From contig JAQFVV010006850.1 of NCBI GenBank assembly GCA_028023455.1, forward strand, positions 124,001 through 188,000: a stretch of 64,000 nucleotides of DNA, given 5' to 3'. The translations under genes and the position numbers were made by a program. This DNA comes from Epiperipatus broadwayi (lineage: Eukaryota; Onychophora; Udeonychophora; Euonychophora; Peripatidae). This document shows, piece after piece, positions 11,681 to 23,984 of this stretch (the first letter of the stretch is position 1; every line of letters begins with the position of its first letter). The notes beneath the pieces are model-generated. The model saw nothing but the letters and a program-made list of their open reading frames with translations, made no database searches and was not told the origin of the DNA.

Positions 11681-12419
11681 ACTAACAGGAAATAGTTCAA
11701 TGTCTTTGCTTGTTCTTGGTGACTGCAAAATGGGATATGAGAGGTTCAATAAGAAATAAATAGATTTGTTTTCCAAGGATCTTATGTACATGCAGAGTCT
11801 ACTCTCCAGAACTACATTTTTTAATGGACATTAAACTTAAAACTGTGGATTTCATGGACTATAAGGGCTTGCACATTGATATTGATGCTAGTTCAGGTCC
11901 ACCCATGAATCTGGGACTAAGAAAAATAATTAGATTTCTTAATAGGCAGACCGCCCCCTATTCAAAATAAATATTCTGAGTTTGGACTCAGTTTCTGCTT
12001 GGACTGCTTTTGTTAAGATTTTATAGTCACTCATCAACAGGTTTACTTGGAACTCTTGTGGACCTTTGAACTTACTATCAGAAATGGATCAAATTTCAAA
12101 TCATTTAGACTTGAGCTCTGATGAACTCTGTGACATTAATCAAATTACCCTCCACAAGCAACAATAGCATGATACACAGAAGGTCCTAGCAGAACACATT
12201 GCAGCAAAGCAAGCCCAGAGTTTCTTGGATAGCCAGCATTGCTAGACCAAAAGTCATCTAGGGTGGGCACTGGGTTCAAAAAGAAAGCAGGTCACTCCCT
12301 CTTCCATACATATTATTGGCAAATATCACATAGTAAAAGACATGTTGATCATCATAAAAAATCATTTCAAGACAAAGCTTCAAAAACCAGAAATCTAGAA
12401 CAATAGAAGCACTCTTATC

Positions 12420-12835
12420 ATTGACAATGCTCCTCATCATGGAATTACATCCAATACCATTCTAAATATACTGAAATCAATTCCTGACAGAACACACTCT
12501 GGACCACATGCAATACTCAAGTTCCTTTTTCTGCATCTCAGCCACCACACCATCCCCATCACTCTTCACATGCCATTGAAAGCAAGGGATTTCAAACTTT
12601 CCTATGTAAATTCCATGAGGATACACGGAATCTACTAAATATTCCTATATCTCAACCATTCACAGCAAATTTGTAAAGTCATTATTTTTAATATTTATAT
12701 GTCTCTTATTAATTTTTTTCCCAGATGTCTCTAATACCAATTGTAATGGTTATATCTTGTCACCTAAGTTGCAAATTATAATGTACGTAATTTTTTTTTG
12801 GATGAATAAAGTTCATCATTGAATAAAAAAAAAGA
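12420..12835 (+). pseudogene. LINE RT opening block and 3' end
   Basis: The reading IPDRTHSGPHAILKFLFLHL resembles the 'PG.DGIP...LK.L' opening of the RT in the related minus-strand LINE at 43.7 kb (GSPGIPLFVLKHL). The rest of the RT is gone. The sequence runs into GATGAATAAAGTTCATCATT at about 12800, then an A-rich tail and the ATT run. It looks like an internally deleted copy. Confidence 0.4.
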
Positions 12836-12851
12836 AATCATAAATGTTAAA

Positions 12852-13020
<169 letters not shown>

Positions 13021-14639
13021 TAATCCAGCATAAAATTATAAAATGATCATAGTGACGTTAACAATGAAAGTAAAGCACAAACTTGAAACTCATGATCTAA
13101 AAATATAACATAAGTAAATATAGAACACTTTCATTCCTTTTAAGAAAAAAGGAAAGCAAATAAATTGTCATCAGTAAAAGATACTGGATAAATTCTTAAA
13201 ATCAATTTCTATGTCATATTAACTATCCTTAATCTTGAAGTTCATAAACCACTATGATTGCAATTTGAGGAAATTGATTAAAGGACCCACCTTAATTCTA
13301 TAAAGCTTATATTTTTAACCCAAGACTTAAACTAGAAAAGAACAAATCATGTGTGGCTAAGAAGTGATAAAACATTGTGGGGATGGAGCTGCTTGTCATA
13401 CAACCAAGAATTTCTGATATGATTATCATTTCAAATTAGCATGATGACCATGGTAGTAAAAAGATCTACAACGTGCTACAATCAAGCAAAGAAATAATCT
13501 CAACACAAGAAAGATAGTTTATAAAAAAATCTGAGTCACCACCATGAAGAGCCAGATGGTGACTGAAAAATTATCTGATGGTCTACCATTCAGTTTATGC
13601 AAAGGAACTTTCTTAAGAGCAAAGATACTTGCAGGTTTCACAATATGGATTATAAAACTTTGAACTATAACTAGACTACATTGGATTAACATCCCAAATT
13701 ATATTTATATTTTATTATTTTGCTTGTTAAATTGGGTTTTTTTCTTTTGAAACAGAGAGTCAATCTATCCAATTGACATATATTCTAGAGGAAAGAGAGC
13801 TATCAATTCTGTTTTTTATTTTTCATTTAATAATAAAATTTAGGGGCAGAGTCCCAAACTTGCTGGCCAATTGGTACATTAGTCTATTGACTTGAAAGGT
13901 GAAACTTTACTTGTATTTAATATTAAGTGCTCATATATTGACAGTTACAATATTTTTTTCTGTTCAATGTTTGTGTTTAATTAGCTTAATTATTAATTGT
14001 TTGTTATTTGGAATGTATGACTAACCCTTAAATGATTGGTCTGTCCTATCATAGATCTATATGACACCAGAACAGGAGGGGACTCAGGATCTATATGCAA
14101 CTCTCAACAGATCAACAAATATAGATAGGCAAAGTAAAAATTAATGACCAAATGATTTCATGGAAATTCTGTCATCGAAGAGTTAATAATTGTTAAAATA
14201 TAGTTTGAAATTGTCTTCGATGTAAATTCAAGTTTGTTAAATTGGAATGGGAAATGACAATCCTTCATAGGAATTAAGGATGTAGAATAAAAAAATTGTT
14301 AGTAAATACAAACGAGGGCTGATCATGTCCAAGGGAAAAGTTGGGGTCATGAAAATTTAATTCAAATATATGAATTTGTAGTCTCAATCCCTTCATTATC
14401 TTTAATTTAATATATTCCATTTTCTGTACAGCGCAATTATAAAATCATAATGATGGTCAAGTTGAGTTGTAAATTATATTTACATATTGAAAAATAACAC
14501 TAAATTCATCATAATAGTGGTGTCATATTGCAATTTCAGCATATAAGTTATTTCATAATCAAAATATATGATGCAATCACGAGAATAAGGTTGGCACAAC
14601 TGTGATTATATAATGCATATCCGGTCAAGTTATTTGTTT
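13021..14639. other. AT-rich spacer
   Basis: No gene, RNA or repeat family was recognised. There are a few GC-richer patches but no sustained frame. Confidence 0.5.
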
Positions 14640-15775
14640 TGGTTTCATTTCAACAAGTGTCCACATCGCAAGAACAATAAAACATTGTATTTTACTGTTT
14701 TACACAACTAAGGTTAGTATTTATTTGAATAAATATTATGAAAGATGTTATTTTTATATATAAAAATGCTTGTATACTTTTTTTTTTCACTTTTTTTATG
14801 CAAAATTTATCATCCTATTGGTTATTATAAAAATTCATTTTTTATTTGAAAATTATTGTCATTTATTTATTAACAAGTAAAAAGTTATTCCTATTTTTTA
14901 AACTTAACAGGTAATTTATAATTGATTTATTGATATTTTTTAAATATTAAAAAATAAAACATATAGGGATATTTAAAAATAAAACATACGGGAGTAAATA
15001 TGCTTCGTATAATTAAAAAAAACATGGCTGCCACTTGGTGTCTCTGCTAACTAATAAGTACTGTTATTTTATTTATATTTTAGGATAAAATTACTTTTAC
15101 CTATGGATAAATGGTTGAACTTGAGTACCAAAGGTAATGATGCAGATGGCAATGCTACAAAATCTCAACAAGCAGGATCTCGTAATCAGAAAGAGGCATC
15201 TATGATGCGAAAAAGAAAATATGAGACATTTCTTCAATATGGCTTTACTTTCAACAACTGTGATGGTAATGAACAATCTCTTTGTTTAATTTTCAATAAT
15301 ATTTTGTCTATGGAGAGTATGAAACCATCAAAATTAAAATGGCATTTTGAATCCAAGTGTTCTTCCTATGTCAATAAACCAAAAGAATATTTCAAACTAT
15401 TGTTAAAGACTTCAAATAAAAAAAAACAATATTTTGAAAAATTTATAACTGTTAATGAAAAATATTTACTCACATCATATGAAGTTTCATATATGATTGC
15501 TAAAAATAAAAAAACTATACACCATTGGAGAAGTTATTATATTATCTGCTGCTATTAAAATGGTAGAAATACTTCACAGAAGTAAATATGGTGATGAAAT
15601 TCGGAAAATTCCTTTGTCCAATGACACTGACACTAATAGAATTTCTGAAATTAGCAATGACCAATTTGAGCAACTTATTATTAGACTTTAAAAAAAGCCC
15701 AATATTTACAATTCAGTTGGCTGAAACAACTGATATTTCAAAAACAGTTCAATTATTAGTATATGAAATTTGAAG
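14640..15775 (+). pseudogene. hAT transposase, ZBED/FAM200-like, truncated and frameshifted
   Basis: The ATG at 15103 begins MDKWLNLSTK. The frame continues with RKRKYETFLQYGF, a BED-finger-like segment (LCLIFNN ... SMKPSKLKWHFESKC), then VNEKYLLTSYEVSYMIAK. A one-base shift in an A-run near 15510 moves to the frame GEVIILSAAIKMVEIL, RKIPLSNDTDTNRISEI. A second shift at ~15690 gives IFTIQLAETTDISKTVQLLV. This order is the N-terminus and first catalytic block (LDESTD-like, here LAETTD) of ZBED5/FAM200-type hAT transposases, DNA-cutting enzymes that are often domesticated. The second finger Cys is Phe. The C-terminal dimerisation half is absent. An upstream exon ending AAG|GTTAGT (14712) and acceptor TTTTAG (15083) suggest a spliced 5' UTR. 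Confidence 0.7.
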
Positions 15776-16340
15776 ATCGTTCTAAATCAAAATTCTAACT
15801 AAAGAAATTTCTTTCCATATGTTTATTCTAATTAGTTAAATATTTAAGGAGACAAGAATTTATAAAGATGCATAGTGGCCAAATATTAAATGTCTAGGGT
15901 GGAATGCTGATGTTTTAATCTAATAATGTAATTTTATTTCATACTCAATGCCTAAAATATATATGTAATTGTATCATCATAATTTCTAATAAAGATCTGA
16001 TTAATAATGGAGTATTCTGGAGAAGAAGATATTAATTACATACAATATAAAGAAGCTATCCAGTTATTTTATCCATCTAGGAAGGAAATACAAAACTATT
16101 ATTCTATTAAATTTCTTAGAATATATTGATGTGCAATATAATGTCAACTTCTTAACTTTATTTCCTTTGTTGTTTAAAATCATTTAACAACTCCGTTCCA
16201 TAAAACTATTTATATTAAAATAATGAGAAGATCATTAAGTTGAACATTTTTTTATTTATTTAATAAAATCTAGATCTTCTTTGTATAAGATTTGAAATTC
16301 AGGCACTTTTAAACCTGGAGCTTAATTGTAAATATAGGGG
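15776..16340. other. AT-rich spacer downstream of hAT remnant
   Basis: May include rotted transposase sequence. Nothing was recognised. Confidence 0.4.
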
Positions 16341-16930
16341 ATTTGAACTCAGACTTTCAAGCCACTTCACTATGCACACTATCTCATATTACTGATACAC
16401 ATGACCCCACACATGCAGAAAAGATAAATAATCACCAATATACATATTTTATGCTAAACCAGCACTCATCAGTTGGTCCAGATTACCATTTCCCATACAT
16501 ATATATCATCAGTGCTCAGTTTATATTAAGATAGCAAATCCTCACACTTTAATGGACAGGCTTCAATCCATTCCAACCTCCAACTTTTCAACCATCCATA
16601 TCATTGAAAATCTGATGAGAGAATTCCCAAATCCCATGCTGATGCCAATATTGTTGTCAAATTTTCAATGGTATGGATGATTGAAGAGTTGGATGTTGTC
16701 TAGATTGAAGCCTATCCATTAAAGTGTGAAGATCTTCAATCTTAATATAAACTGAGCACTGATTATATATATGTATGGAAGATGGTAATATGGACCAACT
16801 GCTGAGTGTTGGTTGAGCACGAAATATGTATACTGGTGATTATTTATCTTTTCAGCATGCGTGTTGTCATGTGTATCAGAAGTATGAGATAATGTGGATA
16901 GTAAAGTGGCTTGGAAGTCTGAGTTCAAAA
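16341..16930. repeat. Fold-back repeat family B, palindromic copy
   Basis: The left arm (16341-16613) and right arm (16659-16930) are inverted copies around a ~45-base loop. Translating either arm outward gives nearly the same peptide (MNSDFQATSLCTLSH against MNSDFQATLLSTLSH), which shows the arms' similarity rather than a gene. Outer ends read TTGAACTCAGACTTTCAAG. The centre contains CATTGAAAAT and its complement. Confidence 0.85.
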
Positions 16931-17940
16931 TCTATCTTCTTTATATATATTAAAAGCGATGTTGACAGGTAAACCGTATATTTGTAAACTATTTCAATTT
17001 GGAGGTAAGCAAGAATTTGTCATTCTCCACATTGAATCTTACATGACACTATAAAATTTTGTTTATTACTAATATATTAAACTTAGTAATATTTGTTACT
17101 CTTTGTATGAAATTTATTTGTTTTCATAATATAACAACGCACTCAAGGATTTATTTATAATACTAATGACACTTTACAAGAATTTTATAATGTGTATTAT
17201 TATTATTATTTTTGATAACACATAATTTTGAATTTATACTTAGTTAATTATAAACTTTTTTGAAATTTTAAATTATTATTATTATTTCATAAATTATTAA
17301 AATGTTTTAGTGTCATGATGTATATTTCTGTTACGGGAATATGGGAGTAATAATTAATTAATGCTTGAAATAATAGAAATCTATGCAAGCATGTGTTATA
17401 ATAAAATTTTTAATATTTTCTTTTAGTTACATAATATTTTCATATTGTTACGTGTTAATAAATGTGTTAAACTTGATTTTAAATTTAAGTAGGTCTCATT
17501 TGTTTAATTTATTTAGTTATTTTACAAAACAAATATTTATAAGTGTACGTAGTCACACATATATATCTTATCAATTTAATATACTAGTATCTTCAAATAT
17601 TTTCTTTATTTTTCTTTTTTATTATTGAATATATTATTACTATGGAATATTGATGGTAACGCCTGAATAGTGTTAAGTGCAACACCTGCCCTGAGTTCGA
17701 ATTCTGAGCATAACGGGATTATTAATAGAGGTGTAGATTTGATGAATTAGTCTAAGTTGCATCTGTATTGAATAATTTGGTTTTAAATTATCTTGTTTAA
17801 TGTGGATTCAATTTTAGATTATAATTACATAGTTTCATCCATGGCATCCTATATGAAGACCCTAAGTCTGACCATAGTTAGATATGACTACCTCGATTCC
17901 TTAAAAAGTCCCTTACCGTTATAATATATATAATATTTAA
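16931..17940. other. AT-rich spacer
   Basis: One tRNA-B-box-like string (GAGTTCGAATTCTG at 17694-17707) is present without a convincing A box or cloverleaf. No genes were seen. Confidence 0.4.
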
Positions 17941-17944
17941 ATAT

Positions 17945-18300
17945 ATGTATATTGTCTCTACTAAACTTAATGTAATTATAAAGGACATAAACTCAGACTT
18001 TCAAGATCCCTATATCTATGCAATCCATCTTATGCAAACGGTACACTTGACCACATACATGTGGAAAATAAATGACCTCCAATTTATGCATTTTATGCTG
18101 AACCAGCAAGTCATTACATGGTTCAGATCCAATCTTCCACACATGTATAGTGCTCAGTTTATGATAGCAAATCTTCAAACTGTAATGGATAAGCTTTAAC
18201 CTTTTCCATTCTCCAACTCTTCAGCGATCAATTTCATTGAAAATTCGAAGATGAACTTATCAATGCTCTTGTTGATGCCATTATTATTGTCATAACCATG
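17945..18300 (+). repeat. Fold-back family B, single forward copy
   Basis: Repeats the left arm of 16341-16613: ACTCAGACTTTCAAG, GACCACATACATGTGGAAAA, TGAACCAGCA, ATCAATTTCATTGAAAATTC. The partner arm is missing. Confidence 0.7.
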
Positions 18301-18409
18301 TTGACTATAAATCAGTCTGGCTCCTCACACATAGGACTTTAATATGTCAATTTAATTATACAGAGGAGGGATGGACAGAATACAGGCTGAATATTTAATA
18401 TTTAAATAT

Positions 18410-18630
18410 ATGTATATTATCTATACTAAACAGTGTAATTGTAAATGACTTGAACTCAGACTTTTAAGCTTCATACATCTATACAATCCATCTTATACAA
18501 CCAATACACATGACCACATTTATGTGGAAAAAATAAATGATCCCCAATATATGTATTTCATGTTGAAACAGAACTCTTCAGTTGATCCAGATCACAATCT
18601 CCCATACTTATATACAATCAGTGCTCATTG

Positions 18631-18669
<39 letters not shown>

Positions 18670-18895
18670 ATGTGTGTGTGTGAAAGATTGTGATCTGGAC
18701 CAACTGATGAGAGCTAGTTCAGCACAAAATATGTATATTGGAGATCATTTATTTTTTCATATATATATATATATATATGGTCATGTGTATCAGTTGTATA
18801 AGAGGGATTGGATAGATATAAAAAGCTTGAAAGTCTCAGTTTAATTCCTTCTAGTTACATCCAGTTGAGTATAGACAATGTATATATATATATAT
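18410..18895. repeat. Fold-back family B with TA/TG microsatellite at its centre
   Basis: Forward arm 18440-18630 and reverse arm 18683-18890 are related by TTGATCCAGATCACAATCT against AGATTGTGATCTGGACCAA. The loop is (TA)n then (TG)n at about 18631-18682. A second TA run (18758-18778) lies in the right arm. Confidence 0.75.
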
Positions 18896-19009
18896 TTAAA
18901 TATTACATATTCAGCCTACATTCTGCCCATCCCTCTTCTGTATAATTAAATGGTAATATTAAGGTTTTATGTAGGAGGGGTCAGATTGACTTAATGTCAA
19001 CATGGGTAT

Positions 19010-19158
19010 GACAGTAATATTGGTATCAACAAAGGCTTTGAGCATTCATCTATGGATTTTTGCTGAAATTGATAGGTGAAGAGTTTAGAGTGGAGAGGAT
19101 TGAAGATTGGACATTAAAGTTTGAAGACTTGCTATTTTAATATAGCCTGAGCACTGAT

Positions 19159-19220
<62 letters not shown>

Positions 19221-19361
19221 ATCTGTACCAATTGATGAGTGCTGGTTCCACACAAAATATGTATATTGGAGACCATCAATTTTTTTCACATGTATGTGGT
19301 CATGGGTATTGGTTGTATAAGATGGATAGATGCAGGGAGCTTAAAAGTCTTAGTTCAAGTT

Positions 19362-19375
<14 letters not shown>
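19010..19375 (-). repeat. Fold-back family B, single reverse copy
   Basis: Matches the right-arm orientation (TTGAAGACTTGCTATTTTAA, GATCTGTACCAATTGATGAG, AAAAGTCTTAGTTCAAG), with (TA)n(TG)n at 19163-19220 at the position where the other copies hold the AGTGCTCAG junction. Confidence 0.65.

Positions 19376-19420
<45 letters not shown>
19366..19420. repeat. (TA)n microsatellite
   Basis: Pure TA run of about 55 bases at the edge of the family B copy. Confidence 0.9.
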
Positions 19421-19424
<4 letters not shown>

Positions 19425-19526
19425 AAAGAAGATTTAGGTTAAATATATAAATAATTGTTATGTGTTAAAATTTAAAAGTTTTAACAGGATAAAAAATATG
19501 TATTTTATATATATATATATATATAT

Positions 19527-22089
19527 TGTAATCTCTGTCTTCTTCACTTGTTTACTTTATTAGATCTATAAATGCCCAGGTGCCAATTGTATACAAGATA
19601 GAATAAAATTTATAATTGTAAATTGCTTTTAAACTTATTTAAAAGATTCTTATATAGTAATTACTCTATGGCTTAGCTCAGTTGAGGTTATAGGATGTGG
19701 TCTTCATATAGGATGCAAATAAGAGTAATAAAACATTTATGGATAACAATTCTGTAACACTAATTTAATCATATGCCACACATTTATTTAATTATAAAAC
19801 TATTGCAAAATTATCAATTATCATATTTAATATAGGATAGATAATGATGAGGGTTGGGTACCTTTTATATCCACATTACCATCTATTCTAAGCAAAGTAA
19901 AATATATTATTGGCATTGTAATACTGAGGTTTATCAACTCCAGACAAATTAAATAAAACCTGACTTATACTGGCAAATCTATATATTCTAGGGCTATGTT
20001 ATGTTAAGCATATACGTGTGTGTGTGTGTGGAAATGGAGAATCGAATGTATGTAATCAAGCAATTCATATGGACTATTAATTCAATAAAACATTTATTAA
20101 AAGTAAAAGACAAAATAAATAATAAACAAAAAAAAATATTATTTTATGCACTTTGCTAACCAATTACATTTCTTCCACAGTAAAACCAAAATTGACTAAT
20201 ATTTAATATATGAATCATATATTTTCGAATATGTGTGCTTTTATAATATCATAAATATAATGTATTTTTAAAACATACTTTTTATTAGCTTATTTATAGA
20301 ACTTGGATGATGCCATAAATCAATCATCTTTTATACATATTATAAAAATTTATACAACACTTATCTGTTATAATCAGTGTATATCATCTAACACTAACTA
20401 TACAAAAATAAAGAAAGGCAAGGGAAAACAATAACCAAACACTTAAACTTATACTTATATAGGTGAGAGTTAAATAATATCTCCAAACTCAATCTAAATA
20501 ATCTAATCGTCCCCTGACCACTTCTACCTCCAACTTATAACAGACAAGGTTTTAATTCTTTATTTTTTAAATAAACTTCATTAACGAAATCAAAGCATAA
20601 TAAATACATTTTTTTTAAAATAATAATTTATAACATCATGCACACATCCGAATATCTATAATCACCTATAATATAATTTCTAGATCATACAAAATAATAA
20701 ATTATCATATTATAATGATATGAAGTTACATTGTTTTGTTTTTTTACAAGAAAACAAAAAAAAATTGGTTGTACATCTGTTGTAATCAATAACAAAAATA
20801 CTTATCAATATACCATCATTACATGTTAAGTTTTTTTTTTAAAAAAAAAAAAATTTGAAAGTTGAAAAAAAACATGCATATTAGTTTCAAAGACAACAGT
20901 AAATTATAACATAAAAAAATGTCTATCTGATTGTTAAAGCATAATTTGTTAAGAATGACAATAGTTTTTTTTATATCCTAGAATTCCGTTATAGGCATGA
21001 TAAATGACATTTGCACGCATTGGAATTATTTTATTATATATGCGCGAATAGCAAAGTTATACAGTATAAAATTATCCTCTTGATATAAGATTAAATAGAT
21101 AAACTCTTTCATTTTAAATTTTATTTTGTAGAATATTGATAGAAAATTCTTAAAATTGAAAATCAAGCGTTTAATTATAGCGTTTATTAAGAAAATTTTA
21201 GCTAGCTTTATTTTAAACAATTTTGTCATTTTAATATTATTTAGCTTTGGTAATACTTTAAAATAAATCATAATTATTTAGCTTACATATCATCCAGGCA
21301 TTTTGAAGGTAGTGAATATGGATCATCATTTGGACAGAAATTTGGAGCTGGCTTCCCTCTGAGTTTATCTCTGCATCGTTATATTATTACAGTAGTATAA
21401 TAGAAAATCCTCTATAAATATATTATTAGAATCCTCGCGATGTTTTTTTTATCTGTTCTAATACTCTTAGAGAGTTATTGATTCTTTTAAGCTTTTTTTT
21501 ACATCTTCTTCCTTGGAATTTTTTTTACTTTCCTTCAAGTTTTAAACTCTCTGTCTCTCTTCACTCACACCCTCTGTTTTTTTTATTACAATCAACTTTG
21601 GAAATGTGCCAGAATTTTACTTATAAAATTTTAACAATACAATGTTTGAATGGAATAAACATAATAATAAAAAAATATTAAATATCAAATATTAATTTAT
21701 AAATGTTATTCACTAATATACAAATAATCTTTATCATTTTTTAAACATAAGATTATGAACAATACATAATTAGTAAATAATAAATAAAATATAGAAAAGA
21801 AAATTCTAATTAATAATATATCTATGTATCTGCTTATTATGACATGTAAATTTTTCTACTACATATAAACATCCCTGATGTTATTCATCCTCATCACCTA
21901 CTACTAAACATATATAATCCAAAATTCTACCAATCAGTACATCCAATTAAAGTTTTAATTTTTTTAAATCCTAATTTTAACTAGCAAATTACATCACAAT
22001 TCATTTTTCTCAGATAATTATCTTTAGCCATTGTTAGCACAAATGTGAACTTCCCACATTTCTGCCTGGTGCCAACCTGGAAGGTCACA
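19527..22089 (-). repeat. 3' LTR of the minus-strand element
   Basis: 2563 bases. Plus-strand ends are TGTAATCTCTG and AAGGTCACA. It is nearly collinear with 25829-28372, with scattered substitutions and small indels, so insertion is fairly recent. It contains the conserved 81-codon minus-strand frame at 21026-21271. Confidence 0.85.
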
Positions 22090-22102
22090 GTCCTCCCCCC
22101 TT
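22090..22102 (-). promoter_or_regulatory. Polypurine tract
   Basis: On the minus strand AAGGGGGGAGGAC lies immediately upstream of the LTR start TGTGACC. Purine tracts in this place prime plus-strand DNA synthesis. Confidence 0.75.
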
Positions 22103-22329
22103 ATGAAAGAAAAATTAATTGGATAAACAACAGTCAATATTAATAGCACATCAAATTTTACTCTCAGATTATTCCACAATTAGAAAATTATGTTGGTTGA
22201 ATAAACATAAAACAATAAAAACATTTAATGCTTTTACAAACACCTGTTCCTATTATATTTTAGCAACATTAAATAAGTAAAAAAAAATAATAATAACATT
22301 TCTATATTGAACAATATGTATAACTTTTA

Positions 22330-22746
22330 TTAATCATGTCTTGCAGGACATGACATCAAACTGTGAGCATTATAGGTAACTTTAAACCTTGCTTGATTAT
22401 TATTTATTTCCGTTTTTCTGACAAGTTTATCTCTAAGAAACATTATCTCAATCTTCTTTAGTCTAGTTTTTACCTTTCTAATTTCTTTTTCTTCATCAAT
22501 AATCTTTCTGCCAAAAGTTAAATTACCTATCTTTTCATTTATCAGCTTCTTGAATTTTACCTTAATTTTCTTCATATGTTCATTGTGATTAATTATATCT
22601 CTCATAAAATATACTTTGGTTTTCTTCTTACTTTTATGTTTAAGCTTTACTTTAACTTTGTCTAAATCTCTATCCAGATTAATAAGCTTTCCAAGAAAAT
22701 TTAAATCAAACTTCTTTGTATTCTTAATTTTACATTTCATTTTCAC
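22330..22746 (-). CDS. Lys-rich coiled-coil frame of LTR element (downstream part)
   Basis: 138 codons of alternating Lys/Glu/Ile/Leu (for example LDKVKVKLKHKSKKKTKVYF, KKIKVKFKKLINEKI), very basic and helical. It lies between the coiled-coil frames and the polypurine tract in the same element but in a different frame. No zinc knuckle or catalytic motif was seen. It is probably the basic C-terminal part of the element's structural protein, or degenerate sequence of the same bias. Confidence 0.4.
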   Translation of the reverse strand: MKMKCKIKNTKKFDLNFLGKLINLDRDLDKVKVKLKHKSKKKTKVYFMRDIINHNEHMKKIKVKFKKLINEKIGNLTFGRKIIDEEKEIRKVKTRLKKIEIMFLRDKLVRKTEINNNQARFKVTYNAHSLMSCPARHD

Positions 22747-22802
22747 TTTACTGACTTCTCTAGCATGATTAACACTTTCTATTCAATATTCCACACTACA
22801 TA

Positions 22803-23984
22803 TTACATGTTTAATATTTCCATAAAATATTTTTTGTAAACATTCACCTTCACCTTATGATCTAAATAATCAAGAACACATTTTGGAATTATGTTTTCAT
22901 TTTTATTTTTAAATTTATTACCTGTAATATTAGTAACCTTAAGCAATTCATTCTCCAAAATTTCTAGATACTTCATGTCTAAGGAAATTATTTCTGTCTT
23001 CATTGATTTATTAATTTCTTTCTCTTTATCAAGATTCTTCTTGCACTCCTTAAGCATATCTATATCTTCAATTTTCTCTAATTTTGAGTCCTGATTAACT
23101 ATTTCTCTAAGTTCTTTGTATACATTTATTTCATCACTGGCTAAACTAACATTCTTATTAATCTGCATAACTTGGTCATTAATATTCTCTTGCATTTCTC
23201 ACTTCATTTTGGGTATTTCTAACCTTGCTTCTAGCTTTGTTTCTAGTTTCACTTCTAATTTTATCTCTGACATTTCTGACTTTATTTCAACCCTCCTCTC
23301 CTCTGATTTCTTCTGACTCAATTTTATTTCTATTGCTATCTCTGATTCCTGACTTTTAACTTTCTCCTCCACAACTTGCATCTGCCTAACTATACTAGCT
23401 TTTATTTCTACCATTTCTAACTTCATTTCTACCATTTCTGATTTTATTTCTTTTAATTCTTCTTCTGTCTTATCTTGACCTGACTTTAGTTCTGCAAACA
23501 TCTCTTCTGACCTTTCTCTATCTTCTACTAATCCAGACTTTAGTTCCTTTAATTCTGATTTCAATTCTGCTTGTCCTGACTTTAGTTCTTCTCTTAATTC
23601 TGATTTCAATTCTACTAACATCTCTTCTGACCTTTTTCTATCTTCCACTCGTCCAGACTTTAGTTTTGCAAAAAACGATTTGGCCCACATTGGCATATCA
23701 TCATCCATGGTTTTACAAATATTATCTCTCATCTTACTAGACTCTCCATAGGACATATCTATAGCTTCATTTCCTGATTCAAAGTCAGGGGACATCGCAA
23801 CAATGTCTGGAGATGGTGTCTCTTGAGACCCACCCAAACTATTGTATAAGCTAAACTCTTCCATTTTATAATCTCTTAAATATTTATTAATACTACTTAA
23901 GAAAATAAGGTTTACCAGCTCCAACCTCCACCAAACCAACAATTCAAATTCATCATCATTACCTAAAATGCATAAAATTTCCAC
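22803..23984 (-). CDS. Coiled-coil structural (gag-like) protein of LTR element, one in-frame stop
   Basis: ATG at 23984 (more likely start 23863, MEEFSLYNSLGGSQETPSPD) opens 261 codons to a stop at 23199-23201. The same frame resumes at 23195 for another 130 codons. After an acidic head with MWAKSFFAKLKSG, most residues form heptad-like repeats: LKSELREELKSGQAELKSEL, then repeated VEDRxRSEEM and EIKSEM units. Charged N-terminal coiled coils precede gag in some Gypsy elements, and shorter similar stretches stand before gag at 45.8 and 58.6 kb here. The role is inferred to be particle assembly. The single stop could be a recent mutation or read-through. Confidence 0.6.

Noticed and set aside
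17640-17730. tRNA-like string GAGTTCGAATTCTG
   Set aside because: Only a T-arm/B-box resemblance; no acceptor stem or anticodon arm could be drawn.
19665-19700. TGGCTTAGCTCAGTTGAGG, resembling a tRNA A box
   Set aside because: No B box at a workable distance; the sequence is part of the LTR in both copies.
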